Below, piece by piece: positions 8,401 through 17,402 of a stretch of 30,530 bases of DNA (position 1 is its first letter; each line of letters starts with the position of its first letter). Origin of the DNA: Bordetella parapertussis (GTDB taxonomy: Bacteria > Pseudomonadota > Gammaproteobacteria > Burkholderiales > Burkholderiaceae_B); the NCBI GenBank assembly GCA_945882005.1, contig CAMCWG010000004.1, positions 1 to 30,530 on the forward strand, in the 5' to 3' direction. Position numbers and translations under genes: made by a program. The notes below the pieces were generated by a model that had not been told where the DNA came from, ran no database searches, and saw nothing but the letters and a program-made list of their open reading frames with translations.

Positions 8401-9786
8401 TTATGGAGAAATTCGCAGGGATGACAGCGGCAACCCCGTAATGGGGTGCCGCACTTGACATACTTTCGCAGCCGGACTTCCATCATGCCGAGCAAGTTGC
8501 TCAAGCAATCGCCGAACTATATCAATCGAAAGAAACTTGTCGCGGCGCTTCCGGTGGCGCAACGCGCGCAAACTGGCGGTCGCCGCAGATCCTAGCAAGT
8601 TTGCCAAGACACCCTGGAATCGTTGCCCCAAACTGCTGTGGAGCCGGCTACTTCGCAACGAAGACTGCACCTGGGCAAACATGCCGAGCTTTTTCCGGGG
8701 GGCAAACTGCCCCAACACAATCTCCACCACGCGGTCCCCGGCTGAGCCGTCGTTTTCGTGGAAATAGGGGTGAATAAAAGCGCCATACTTGCCTTGAAAA
8801 TCAAATACCTTTTCCGCAGTTGCAATGTCTGCGACTATAGCGTGCAAAGCCTCTTGGGAGAAGGCCTTCAGGCTAATTTTCGAAGGCAAGGTGCTGTGAT
8901 TGGCCATGTGTTGCGTATTTAGAAATTCCATCGATATCGGGACACGCTGCAACATGATGGCCTCAATTGCTGTTCCGCAATTAAGATGGATCACACAGCA
9001 ACTGTGTCGTATGGCATTGAGCACATTACCAGAACCATCAACCGCCACATTGGGCAGATCGGCGAATTCCTTGTCATATATCCCGCTATTTTCAAAAGGA
9101 TGCGGACGTATCAAAAAATCCTGTTCTGGAAATGCTTTGGCGACTGTATGCACAGCATCCAGATACGCGCTCAGTATCTGCCGTTGATCCGTCAACATTT
9201 GTGCGACGTAATCTGCCGACCATCCCCCCTTGACCAGCCCCAAGCTTTCTTCCTTCGCACTACTCGCGAATCGTGGATTCACCAGCGGGAAATTCGCATT
9301 GACTAGCACATAGCCATGCCTTGGGAAGCTGAGCGTCGCGTCCCATCGAGGGCTCGCAAAATCGAAGCGTGGGCAACCTGTAATATGAAGACGATTTATC
9401 GGCATGGCACCGCTCTCTATAAACGCGTCGCGCAATAGTGAGCCCCAAAAAAAATAACCAGCCAGCAGTTCTCGGTAGCCGCTTTCGGCAACATACCGGC
9501 TCAATCCGGCGGGGGAATTGGCACCTTCCTCGGACAGAATCCCCCCCTCCGTATCCAGAACAAATACCGGCAAACCCATGTCCACGTAGCCACGCACCAG
9601 ATCAAGGTTAATTGGTCTTGCGTAATTGACGATTAGCACATCCAGATTGAGAAGCGGAACATCAACCCCCTGGTCATACAGCGGGATCAGGTAGGTATTT
9701 GCTCCGCGTTGGGAAAATGCATGCGCGACACGAATCGCGCCATCCAAATCCCGCTTGGGGTGATCTACAACAAATCCAATGTTCAT
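8401..9786 (-). CDS. Surface carbohydrate biosynthesis protein, GT-B-like
   Basis: 461 residues from the ATG at 9786. Motifs are DTEGG at 78-82, FFWG near 112-115, GCPRFDF at 137-143, RPHP at 227-230 and GTAIEA at 271-276. This set matches the uncharacterised 'surface carbohydrate biosynthesis protein' families often found beside nonulosonic acid genes, whose C-terminal half resembles CDP-glycerol and capsule GT-B transferases. A role as glycosyltransferase is inferred. The frame can start at a GTG at 9831 that overlaps the previous stop (GTGA). I prefer Met at 9786 because family-like sequence begins there and a GAAAG lies just upstream. Confidence 0.7.
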   Translation of the reverse strand: MNIGFVVDHPKRDLDGAIRVAHAFSQRGANTYLIPLYDQGVDVPLLNLDVLIVNYARPINLDLVRGYVDMGLPVFVLDTEGGILSEEGANSPAGLSRYVAESGYRELLAGYFFWGSLLRDAFIESGAMPINRLHITGCPRFDFASPRWDATLSFPRHGYVLVNANFPLVNPRFASSAKEESLGLVKGGWSADYVAQMLTDQRQILSAYLDAVHTVAKAFPEQDFLIRPHPFENSGIYDKEFADLPNVAVDGSGNVLNAIRHSCCVIHLNCGTAIEAIMLQRVPISMEFLNTQHMANHSTLPSKISLKAFSQEALHAIVADIATAEKVFDFQGKYGAFIHPYFHENDGSAGDRVVEIVLGQFAPRKKLGMFAQVQSSLRSSRLHSSLGQRFQGVLANLLGSAATASLRALRHRKRRDKFLSIDIVRRLLEQLARHDGSPAAKVCQVRHPITGLPLSSLRISP

Positions 9787-9827
9787 CAAAAATTTGCTTT
9801 CAACATGCCGCCCTTGGCAACACCCAC

Positions 9828-10607
9828 TCACAAATGGTGGATATGAAAATCACCGCACGGATGCCACTCCATGGTCAGTGGGGGGGAGAGGTTCTCGGCT
9901 ATGACATCAACGACCAGCACCGCCCCGTCCTCAAGTCGCTGCGAAAAATCCGGAAAGTGGTCGGTAAGTTTGATCGAGCGGGATCCCATTGCCGGGATAG
10001 GCTCAACATTTGATTCAGCGAGCGTCCTTCTACTCCCGGATTCGCGCAATCTCAATTTGGGTAAACTGGCTTCTCCGGCCATCAATACCGGATTCATCAG
10101 AACGACACCGTGTTCGATTGGCATAGCCGCACGCACGAAACCCATATGATGAATGGTTTCGCCTAATGGCCGGCTTCGCAAAGCGGCCCACTCGTGCATG
10201 ATGTCATGCCCGCCTTGCTCGTTTTCCCACTTGATATAAAAACCCGTGGTGATCGAAGACCTGAGTTTTAACTTATTGTTGTTAATTTTGTAGATATCGA
10301 GATCCGGAATAGCGGCTATTGCAACCATCCCGTCACTGTCCACACCATTGGCGCGAGCATCGAACTGGACTGCACTATTGGGTCCGACCTTCACAGAATG
10401 AGCGCTGCATTCAATACCTGTAGCGTCATAAAAGACCATATGCAAGGTCACAGGAATGGTGGCATCACGAAATACTTGGTCGTAATAATTGAAAAATCCA
10501 ATCACCGAGTTCATCCGTTCATTTGATGGAGAAAACTGGGTAGCAAACTGATACGCCGGATGCTGGGCAATGAGATTCGCAAGGGTAGACACTATGGGAT
10601 TCCTCAT
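9828..10607 (-). CDS. Conserved-looking protein of unknown function A
   Basis: 259 residues, not recognised. It has no signal peptide and no membrane span, and appears rich in beta-strand-type alternation. The C-terminus is His-rich (FHIHHL). Residues about 165-259 align by eye with the end of its upstream neighbour, with patterns such as VVLMNP versus LLLINH, PKLRLRE versus PQVRLHR, and DHFPDF versus ELFPDA. The ATG at 10607 overlaps the upstream stop (ATGA), with AGG of the coupled message nearby. The position between Wzx and the GT-B-like genes suggests a role in decorating or transferring the repeat unit, but no reaction can be assigned. Confidence 0.7.
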   Translation of the reverse strand: MRNPIVSTLANLIAQHPAYQFATQFSPSNERMNSVIGFFNYYDQVFRDATIPVTLHMVFYDATGIECSAHSVKVGPNSAVQFDARANGVDSDGMVAIAAIPDLDIYKINNNKLKLRSSITTGFYIKWENEQGGHDIMHEWAALRSRPLGETIHHMGFVRAAMPIEHGVVLMNPVLMAGEASLPKLRLRESGSRRTLAESNVEPIPAMGSRSIKLTDHFPDFSQRLEDGAVLVVDVIAENLSPPLTMEWHPCGDFHIHHL

Positions 10608-11482
10608 AGGTAATCAACGATGTTCGGATGGGCCGGACGTGAGTGATCCAGGCTAAGCAACTCGCCTTTGGGCGTGCGAAGCACATGGATCGACGCCAGC
10701 GATGCGCCTCTGACTGTGGTGATTGAGTACCCACGCCCGCCAGAGCTGGCTAAGAACTCTGCTGCGTCAGGAAAAAGTTCGGGAATACTTCGCTCCAATG
10801 CTGCGTGCGGGGCGATGTTACCAAATGATGCTTCCAAAAAATCATCCGCCGCGCGATGCAGCCGGACCTGAGGACTCACCGTTTTGTCATAGCCTGGGGC
10901 ACTCGAATGATTGATAAGCAAGAGTCCCGCAACTGCATCTGCGCAGACTTCGACCTGCGGATTAAGACCAGTGTAGCCAAAATGTTTGTGGCCCTCATTC
11001 AAGGCTCGGCAAAAAAAACCGGTTCGAAATCCTGCAACATGGCGCGGCCCAACAACCCTTAATGTCACATTACCAGGAGAACTGCTGAAAAGATCAGGGC
11101 GACCGCGATTGGCGATGAGGATAAAATTACCATCCGCCATCGGCACCCCTAACTTCTCAAGCCACTGATTAATGTTGCAATGGAAGTAATCTCCGGCACG
11201 GAACGTCCCTGGAAAATCGCTCACCGCCCGCTGATGACCTTGACGATCAACGAAAACCCCCTTGAACCGATAAGGCGGATTAAAGACAATCAACCAGTAA
11301 TCGCGCAAGGTTGCGCTTAACCCCTTACGTTTCTTAAAAAAATGGTAGAGCGGCGCAGCCAACTTGCGACCTGTGATGGCCGAAGGCTCCTGAATGGTGA
11401 TGTCGACGTGGTTTTCCAAGCCCCCAAATACTGGAAAGTTCAGGCGCGGTTCACTCGGCAACCAAACGTCGTGGTCTAGCAT
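10604..11482 (-). CDS. Conserved-looking protein of unknown function B (likely paralogue of A)
   Basis: 292 residues, not recognised. No signal peptide or transmembrane helix is apparent, so it is probably soluble. Hydrophobic patches (DYWLIVFNPPYRF, FILIANRGRPD, AGLLLINHSS) alternate with polar stretches, and the C-terminus carries LLSLDHSRPAHP. Its second half resembles that of the next gene. The ATG at 11482 has a good AGGAAA ribosome-binding site seven bases upstream. It begins 65 bp after the flippase gene and overlaps the next gene by 4 bp. Possible roles include an accessory to glycosyl transfer or a polysaccharide-modifying enzyme, both unproven. Confidence 0.7.
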   Translation of the reverse strand: MLDHDVWLPSEPRLNFPVFGGLENHVDITIQEPSAITGRKLAAPLYHFFKKRKGLSATLRDYWLIVFNPPYRFKGVFVDRQGHQRAVSDFPGTFRAGDYFHCNINQWLEKLGVPMADGNFILIANRGRPDLFSSSPGNVTLRVVGPRHVAGFRTGFFCRALNEGHKHFGYTGLNPQVEVCADAVAGLLLINHSSAPGYDKTVSPQVRLHRAADDFLEASFGNIAPHAALERSIPELFPDAAEFLASSGGRGYSITTVRGASLASIHVLRTPKGELLSLDHSRPAHPNIVDYL

Positions 11483-11547
11483 AGTAGTTTCCTAATTATT
11501 AGAAACAAGAAAGTTGGTTCAAGGGTTTTACGGATCAGATTTAAAAA

Positions 11548-13056
11548 CTACCGGCGGACAACTGCTGCAAACAACCGTCTCACGTCACATCGATCTTCCT
11601 CAGTCAAGAACCAGCGAGCGCTGATGGCCCAACCCAGCAAGCATCCACCGCTGATCGCTAAGAGCAATCCCCACAGGCTGACAAATGTAGAATACATACC
11701 GGAGTAACGCATCAAGACGACCAATGTTATGGCAAAAATGGTATAGGCTGAAAAACGCACAAGCCTTGCAAACGGCAGGCCCAGATGGCGCCTGCTCAAC
11801 CGAACCTGCCAGGCGAATACGGCCATCGTGGCTACAACCTGTCCGATAATAAATGCGTTCTGCTGCAACCCACTGACTAGAAAAAAGGACAGTGATAGTT
11901 GCAGTACCGTTTGTACAAATGAAATTAGATTGTTGTCACGCAGAAAATTTGGACGGCTCAGCAGGGTGGTGCTTTGAAAACTCAAAATCGTGTTCAAGGC
12001 CGGGACTAGCCAATAAACGGCGAGCCAAGGGCTGTACTTAATGAAATTGTTACCCAGCCAATGAGCCAACAGGTCGGTAGAAAAAAGGGCGGCAATTGCC
12101 AGCGGAGGAAAAACCAATGCCGGTAGTACAGACAATCCGAATTCACCCAGATAACGAAGCCGAACATGGTCGCCAGAAGCATTTAGACGTGAAGCTGCAG
12201 GCAAAAGTGTCGAGCTCAAGATGGACAGTACTGATTTCGCAAAGCGCGGCAGACGGGTGATCGCATCGTAGAGGCCTGCGCCTGCCGGACCGACCAAGAA
12301 GCCAATAAATAATGTCGGCGTTTGATGCTGCAAAGTGCTCTGAATTCTGGAAAAAAAAAGTAGCCGCCCGCGCACAAACACAAAGGAACGTGCCGATCCT
12401 AAACATCCAACCGCCGGGGAAAAATCGCTGGGCCAGCAATGCCTTAGGCGTATGCCTAGTGTAGCCGCCTTAGCGCTTTGCGCAATAACGAACGTCCATG
12501 CAACCCAGCTGTAACCCCACCCCGCATAGACCCCGCAGACTGTTACCGCTGCATAACCGAGAAGAGTGACGACTTCAATGGTGCGCAGTCTCGGAAAGTC
12601 TTCAAAGCCTTTCAGTATTCCCTCGAATATCAAGCCAGTGAACAGCAAAGGAAGTAACACCGCAGTTGCTTGAACTACTTGAGTAAATGCATCACTTTGC
12701 GTTTCGCCGACATGCAGCCATCGGCTAATCCAAGGTGCCAAGAAATAGAGTATGCCGCCAACCAGGATACCCAATAACACAGTGGCGATTAACAGAACCT
12801 GAAGACGCTGTTTGGCACAAGGCCAGTCTTTATCGGCTCGAGCGATAGACACAGTTTGGGTGGCAATTTCAGAAATACCAAAATCCAGCAACCCGATACC
12901 CGCAGTCGGCATGAACATCCTTGCCAACATGATCAACCCGAATCCCGATACTCCGTAGGCATGAATCAGAACCGGCACGAGCCACAGACCGACAAGGCCC
13001 GAGATCAAGAAGGCCCACGCCGTTAGTACGGTGTTGTAAAAAATCCGACGAAACAT
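11548..13056 (-). CDS. wzx: Wzx-type oligosaccharide flippase
   Basis: 502 residues with about 12-14 hydrophobic segments evenly spread. It starts MFRRIFYNTVLTAW, followed by GLVGLWLVPVLIHAYG, the usual opening of the polysaccharide transporter (PST/MOP) family. Conserved small-residue and Gly/Asp patterns near GIGLLDFG (about 55-62) fit Wzx. It moves undecaprenyl-diphosphate-linked repeat units from the cytoplasmic to the periplasmic face of the inner membrane. Together with wzy it identifies a Wzx/Wzy-dependent pathway rather than an ABC-transporter one, since no Wzm/Wzt genes are present. Confidence 0.88.
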   Translation of the reverse strand: MFRRIFYNTVLTAWAFLISGLVGLWLVPVLIHAYGVSGFGLIMLARMFMPTAGIGLLDFGISEIATQTVSIARADKDWPCAKQRLQVLLIATVLLGILVGGILYFLAPWISRWLHVGETQSDAFTQVVQATAVLLPLLFTGLIFEGILKGFEDFPRLRTIEVVTLLGYAAVTVCGVYAGWGYSWVAWTFVIAQSAKAATLGIRLRHCWPSDFSPAVGCLGSARSFVFVRGRLLFFSRIQSTLQHQTPTLFIGFLVGPAGAGLYDAITRLPRFAKSVLSILSSTLLPAASRLNASGDHVRLRYLGEFGLSVLPALVFPPLAIAALFSTDLLAHWLGNNFIKYSPWLAVYWLVPALNTILSFQSTTLLSRPNFLRDNNLISFVQTVLQLSLSFFLVSGLQQNAFIIGQVVATMAVFAWQVRLSRRHLGLPFARLVRFSAYTIFAITLVVLMRYSGMYSTFVSLWGLLLAISGGCLLGWAISARWFLTEEDRCDVRRLFAAVVRR

Positions 13057-13113
13057 GCCTAAATGCGCTCGCGTCTTGTTACTGCAGGTCCGCAGGCATT
13101 GTCAGATTAACGG

Positions 13114-14583
13114 TCATACGCGACGCACTGCCGACCGTATCACCGAGGCGATTCGCTCCACCTGTGACTCGGTCATGTTTGAACCCGAGGGAATGCAAAC
13201 GCCGCGTTCAAACAAATCGGCGGCCACATCCAGCCCGGTCGTGTGAGTCACGAAAGTTCGTCCTGCAAACAAGGGCTGGAGATGCATTGGCTTCCAGACC
13301 GGCCGGGCCTCAATACTATCCTTGGCCAATGCCTTGATCAGATCGGCTGGACGCAAGGGACCAGACAGCGTGCAAGCAGTCAACCAGCGGTTGGCAGTGC
13401 CGAAACTCGCCTCCGGCATCCACTCGATTTCAGTGACATCAGCCAGCAAGCGCTGGTAGGTTGCAAATACATGGCGCCGTAATTGAACCCTGTCATTCAA
13501 TACTTGCAGTTGCCCCCGGCCAATGCCCGCCAGCACATTGCTCATACGATAGTTGTACCCGATTTCTGTATGTTCATAGTGCGCGGCGGCTTCGCGGGAC
13601 TGGGTGGAAAGATGGCGGGCACGGGCAATGAGAGCGGCATCGTCGGATACAAGCATTCCGCCGCCCGATGTGGTGATGATCTTGTTTCCATTGAACGAGT
13701 ACACCCCGAGGCGCCCCAGGGTGCCACTTGCTCGTCCCTTATAAGTTGCACCTAGAGATTCGGCAGCATCCTCGATGACGGACACTTGATATTGGTCGCA
13801 TATCGCCAGAATGGGATCCATGTCAGCGCTTTGACCATATAGATTGACAACAATCACCGCCTTAGGAAGCTTGCCCTGCTGGTCTGCCTGCTCAAACGCA
13901 GCACGCAATGCCGAAGGCGACATATTCCAAGTTTCCGGCTCGGAATCAATGAAAACAGGAACAGCACGCTCATACAAGATCGGATTGGCACTTGCGACAA
14001 ACGTCAGCGAGGAACAAAAGACATGGTCACCCTCCTTGACCTCCAGCAAACGCAACGCGAGATGAATCGCAGCCGTACCAGACGACAGTGCGGTAGCATA
14101 GCCGGCGCCAACCAACTCCGCGAGTTCAGACTCAAAAGCATCGACGTTCGGTCCGAGAGGTGCAATCCAGTTTGTTCGAAATGCCTCTTCCACGTAAGCC
14201 AACTCGGCCGTCCCGATATGCGGGGTCGACAGCAGAATTTGCGAATCTACATCTCGTCTGCGGTAAACCGACAGCGGTCGCCCGTCATTGTCCACCACGG
14301 GAATTTGGTCAATCTTGTGCTTGTTCATAACTGCCAGTGCGATTTTCTCGTCGCAAGGAAAACACACCGAGATCGGATGCTGAACCGGCAGCAAACCCAA
14401 CGGCTGGTCGAAACCTACATTGGCCAGCAGCAGTCTGCGAATATCTCCATCCGTCACTGTTCTGATCAACTTTCCACCGGAATCGACCATCAGCAAAATG
14501 CCGTAGGCCGTCACCTGAAGGCTTTCCAGCGCATCACGAATTGTTGCCTCACCACGGACAATCAGTTTTTCAATTTCACTCAT
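13114..14583 (-). CDS. CBS-domain pair fused to a DegT/DnrJ/EryC1/StrS sugar aminotransferase (LegC/PglE type)
   Basis: 489 residues. Residues 1-115 form a CBS pair (TVTDGDIRRLLL at 43-54, IPVVDNDGRPLS at 94-105). From about 120 (TPHIGTAELAYVEEAF) the protein is a fold-type I PLP aminotransferase with SSGTAA at 167-172, Asp272 in IEDAAES, and the likely Schiff-base Lys301 in SFNGNKIITTSGGG. Family role: aminate UDP-4-keto-6-deoxy-GlcNAc (or the GDP form) at C4 using glutamate. The CBS fusion suggests allosteric control by a nucleotide. The start at 14583 was chosen because it overlaps the acyltransferase stop by 8 bp. A longer frame to 14625 would run into that gene. Usual family length is about 370-400 residues, the difference being the CBS pair. 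Confidence 0.9.
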   Translation of the reverse strand: MSEIEKLIVRGEATIRDALESLQVTAYGILLMVDSGGKLIRTVTDGDIRRLLLANVGFDQPLGLLPVQHPISVCFPCDEKIALAVMNKHKIDQIPVVDNDGRPLSVYRRRDVDSQILLSTPHIGTAELAYVEEAFRTNWIAPLGPNVDAFESELAELVGAGYATALSSGTAAIHLALRLLEVKEGDHVFCSSLTFVASANPILYERAVPVFIDSEPETWNMSPSALRAAFEQADQQGKLPKAVIVVNLYGQSADMDPILAICDQYQVSVIEDAAESLGATYKGRASGTLGRLGVYSFNGNKIITTSGGGMLVSDDAALIARARHLSTQSREAAAHYEHTEIGYNYRMSNVLAGIGRGQLQVLNDRVQLRRHVFATYQRLLADVTEIEWMPEASFGTANRWLTACTLSGPLRPADLIKALAKDSIEARPVWKPMHLQPLFAGRTFVTHTTGLDVAADLFERGVCIPSGSNMTESQVERIASVIRSAVRRV

Positions 14584-15235
14584 CACTACCCCTGTCCATG
14601 ATTTTTGCCGGCACACCGACGACAAAGTTGTTTTCCCCTACATCGCGCGTCACCACCGCTCCGGCACCCACGACGGCCCAGGCACCGATGCGACAGCCTG
14701 GCAACACAATGGCCCCCGCACCCACCATGGCACCTTCCCCGACAACAACCTCACCGCCCAGCACAACGCCCGGGGCGATGTGAGCCCAGTCACCGACGCT
14801 GCAATCATGGTCCACGACCGCTCCGTGATTCACAATGCATCCCCTGCCGACCCGCGCGTCAGGACCGACGACAGCGCGGGCGGCAACAAGCGTACCTGGT
14901 CCCAAGGAGGCTGTTGCAGCGACACATGCAGACGGATGCGTGATCGACTCGAGGGTAAATCCGAGTCCTTCAGCCTCCAGCGAGATTTTCTGCCGCAAAC
15001 GATTGCGTCCCAGCGCAACATGTATGGCTTGTCCACGGGGGATCGGCGGGGTCAGCAGGGGCATAACCACCGGCAATCCCTGCAACGTCATGGCACCGAC
15101 GATCGCGCGATCATCGGACACAACGACTAAGCGATGCGGGTTCCGATTCTTTAGTGCATCCACGACGACCTTGGCATGGCCACCTGCGCCAGCGATACGC
15201 AGCGGCGGTAGGACGGTTCCGGTGTCGTAGCCCAT
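14576..15235 (-). CDS. NeuD/PglD-type sugar acyltransferase
   Basis: 219 residues. The N-terminal domain carries IAGAGGHAKVV at 14-24, typical of NeuD/PglD. The rest is a left-handed beta-helix of hexapeptide repeats (about 100-205) with NHGAVVDHDC at 136-145, where His143 is the likely catalytic base. It ends GVPAKIM. The family acetylates either the 4-amino group of UDP-4-amino-6-deoxy sugars (PglD/LegH step) or hydroxyls of sialic acids (NeuD). Being next to the C4 aminotransferase and the 2-epimerase favours the N-acetylation step (inference). It starts 2 bp after the NeuC-like stop. Confidence 0.87.
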   Translation of the reverse strand: MGYDTGTVLPPLRIAGAGGHAKVVVDALKNRNPHRLVVVSDDRAIVGAMTLQGLPVVMPLLTPPIPRGQAIHVALGRNRLRQKISLEAEGLGFTLESITHPSACVAATASLGPGTLVAARAVVGPDARVGRGCIVNHGAVVDHDCSVGDWAHIAPGVVLGGEVVVGEGAMVGAGAIVLPGCRIGAWAVVGAGAVVTRDVGENNFVVGVPAKIMDRGSDE

Positions 15236-15237
15236 TG

Positions 15238-16371
15238 TCAGTAGGTATTGAGTTTGGCAAGGAGACTGGCGGGCAAGGGCAAAGTCGCCAACAAATCGAC
15301 GATCTTGCGGCCCGCGTCACCGTTACCATAGGGATTCACGAATTTTGAGCCGCGCAAGGCGAGAGCACGGCACAATGCCTGCTCGATTTCCACAGTTATC
15401 GCATCGCAATCGATAACGTTGCCAGCATGCTCCCTAGCATGTTGTCGCGCACCAACATTTACCACTGGCAGCTTGAAGGTTGTCGCTTCAATGATACCAC
15501 TCGAAGAGTTACCCGCCATCACGTCCGCAACCTGCATCCATCGAAGAAAATCAGCGCGGGGTAGGTGGTTGGCAATCCGTATAAGCCCTGCAGTAGCATA
15601 TTCTTCATAAACCATTCGAATAGAGTGATTGCCAGCATCAGAATTAGGCATTAGACATAGCGCCTGCAAGCCCTGCCTGCTAACAGCATCCAACAAGCTT
15701 TTTATTTCATCGCCAGCGAGGTTGGCAGATTGCACCACAGGATGAAAAACCACCAGTGCAAGTTCCTTGTAAGGATCCAAACCCTTACTAGCGAACATTT
15801 CTGCCCGACTAATACTGCCATCGATGACCAGTCCATCGAGGCCCGGCGCCCCAGTGACGAATATCGAAGACTCTAGCTCACCCATTCGAACCAATCGCCT
15901 CTTGGCATCCTCAGTAGATGTCATGTGATAGTGCGCTAGCTTGGAGATAGCGTGTCGGATAGGCTCATCAACAGTCCCCGAGCGTTCCCCACCATGGATA
16001 TGGGCAATGGGCGTATTCAAATGCAGGGCAGCCAAAGCACCAGCCAGCATCTCGCCACGGTCGCCCAACAGCAGCAATACGTCTGGCTTGTGATGTTCAA
16101 GGACTTGGGTCACGCCAACCAACGTAGCTGCTATGGCCTTTGACATAGCACCGCCATCCCCTCCGTCCGGAGTTGCTTTTATTCTGGCTACAACTGGCAA
16201 TCCACTAGCATCCACTTCATCAACAGTCATGCCGCAATCATATAACATGTGCTGGCCTGTTACGATAATACCGAGGTGCAGGCGAAAGTCTTTATTGAGC
16301 AATTCAAGTGTTGAGCGCATCAGGCCAAAGTCGGCACGAGATCCTGTCAAATAAATAACATGCCGACTCAT
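15238..16371 (-). CDS. neuC: Hydrolysing UDP-GlcNAc-type 2-epimerase (NeuC/LegG family)
   Basis: 377 residues, the normal family length. Motifs are GSRADFGLM at 10-18, GDRGEM at 103-108, HIHGGE at 124-129 and GNSSSG at 287-292. These enzymes remove UDP and invert C2 in one step, giving ManNAc from UDP-GlcNAc (NeuC) or 2,4-diacetamido-2,4,6-trideoxymannose from diacetylbacillosamine nucleotide (LegG). With an aminotransferase and acyltransferase directly downstream, the LegG role is more likely. The start ATG overlaps the synthase stop by 4 bp (ATGA). Only one such epimerase is present, against two NeuB-type synthases. Confidence 0.92.
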   Translation of the reverse strand: MSRHVIYLTGSRADFGLMRSTLELLNKDFRLHLGIIVTGQHMLYDCGMTVDEVDASGLPVVARIKATPDGGDGGAMSKAIAATLVGVTQVLEHHKPDVLLLLGDRGEMLAGALAALHLNTPIAHIHGGERSGTVDEPIRHAISKLAHYHMTSTEDAKRRLVRMGELESSIFVTGAPGLDGLVIDGSISRAEMFASKGLDPYKELALVVFHPVVQSANLAGDEIKSLLDAVSRQGLQALCLMPNSDAGNHSIRMVYEEYATAGLIRIANHLPRADFLRWMQVADVMAGNSSSGIIEATTFKLPVVNVGARQHAREHAGNVIDCDAITVEIEQALCRALALRGSKFVNPYGNGDAGRKIVDLLATLPLPASLLAKLNTY

Positions 16372-17402
16372 TCCTGCAAGTCATTCCATTGCAATGTTGT
16401 CCCGCCCGGCAACGCACGAGCCAATGAGCGGCCTATGATGTGCTTCTCGAATTTCGGGGCGATTCCATTGCCAGGCCTAAGGATGGCAATATTACCAGGC
16501 TGTAGGATATCACCGCGGTTCATGCTCTTGACGAGAGTGAGACTGCGCCTTGCAACGTCTCGCATCACCCATTCAGTGGCGCGCGGCTTCTTAACACCAT
16601 CGCCTAGGCAACGCTCAACAAACCTTATGGCATTGACCATCTCCGCTAGATCACTCGGTTCAAGCGAGGCGTGGTGGTCCGGGCCCTGCATATTTCGGTC
16701 AAGTGTGAAATGCTTTTCAATCACAGTGGCCCCAAGTGCCACGGCCGCGGTAGCGACGCCAATTCCGTTGGTATGATCCGAGTAACCCACCGCAAGCCCC
16801 GTTTCAGATGCAATCGTCGCCATCGCTCGTAAATTGACATCATCTGGCGCCGTAGGATAATTTGACGTGCAGTGAAGTAATGTAATGGGTGGTTTCAACG
16901 GAAGCACTTCACGGACTGCCTCAATCCATCCAAGGGCTTCTTTCACCTCTTCAAGAGTAGCCATCCCGGTGGATATAAGAAGCGGTCTCCCGAGCATTGC
17001 AAGATACTCAATAAAAGGTTTGTTAGTCAACTCACCTGAAGGCACCTTAATTCTGCGCATCCCCAAGCCAACCAGAAAGTCTGCACAATCTGCATCAAAG
17101 GGGGTCGACATGAATTCGATACCCAGCTCAAGGCAGCGCTGCACTACGGCCCGATGATCCGCCTCGGACAGTTCCAATTGGCGAAGCATAGAGATCTGGC
17201 TACCAGACCCCGTCTGCTCACTCTGATACGCTGCCTTCGGAGCAGCAGCACTGGCCAACTGATCTGCTCGGAAAGTCTGAAATTTGACAGCGTCAGCGTT
17301 GGCCTCTGCCGCCACTTCCACCAGGCGCAAAGCTAGGTCAAGCCGACCATTGTGATTCACTCCTGCTTCCGCAATGATAAAAGTGTTGCCAGCTTCAGTC
17401 AT
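16368..17402 (-). CDS. neuB: Nonulosonic acid synthase (NeuB/LegI family)
   Basis: 344 residues. A TIM barrel carries EAGVNHNG at 12-19, KFQ at 40-42, and EKHFTLDRNMQGPDHH in the second half, and a C-terminal SAF (antifreeze-like) domain covers about the last 65 residues. The reaction condenses a ManNAc-like or 2,4-diacetamido-trideoxymannose substrate with phosphoenolpyruvate to a nonulosonic acid. I chose the ATG at 17402 because GGGAG sits 7 bases upstream. Another ATG at 17408 is too close to that site. The next gene is the matching 2-epimerase, overlapping by 4 bp. It is clearly related to the N-terminal part of the fusion protein at 25061-26953. Confidence 0.93.
   Translation of the reverse strand: MTEAGNTFIIAEAGVNHNGRLDLALRLVEVAAEANADAVKFQTFRADQLASAAAPKAAYQSEQTGSGSQISMLRQLELSEADHRAVVQRCLELGIEFMSTPFDADCADFLVGLGMRRIKVPSGELTNKPFIEYLAMLGRPLLISTGMATLEEVKEALGWIEAVREVLPLKPPITLLHCTSNYPTAPDDVNLRAMATIASETGLAVGYSDHTNGIGVATAAVALGATVIEKHFTLDRNMQGPDHHASLEPSDLAEMVNAIRFVERCLGDGVKKPRATEWVMRDVARRSLTLVKSMNRGDILQPGNIAILRPGNGIAPKFEKHIIGRSLARALPGGTTLQWNDLQE

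Noticed and set aside
14605..15230. Long plus-strand frames opposite the acyltransferase gene
   Set aside because: They are compositional shadows of the GC-rich hexapeptide-repeat gene and lack starts with ribosome-binding sites.
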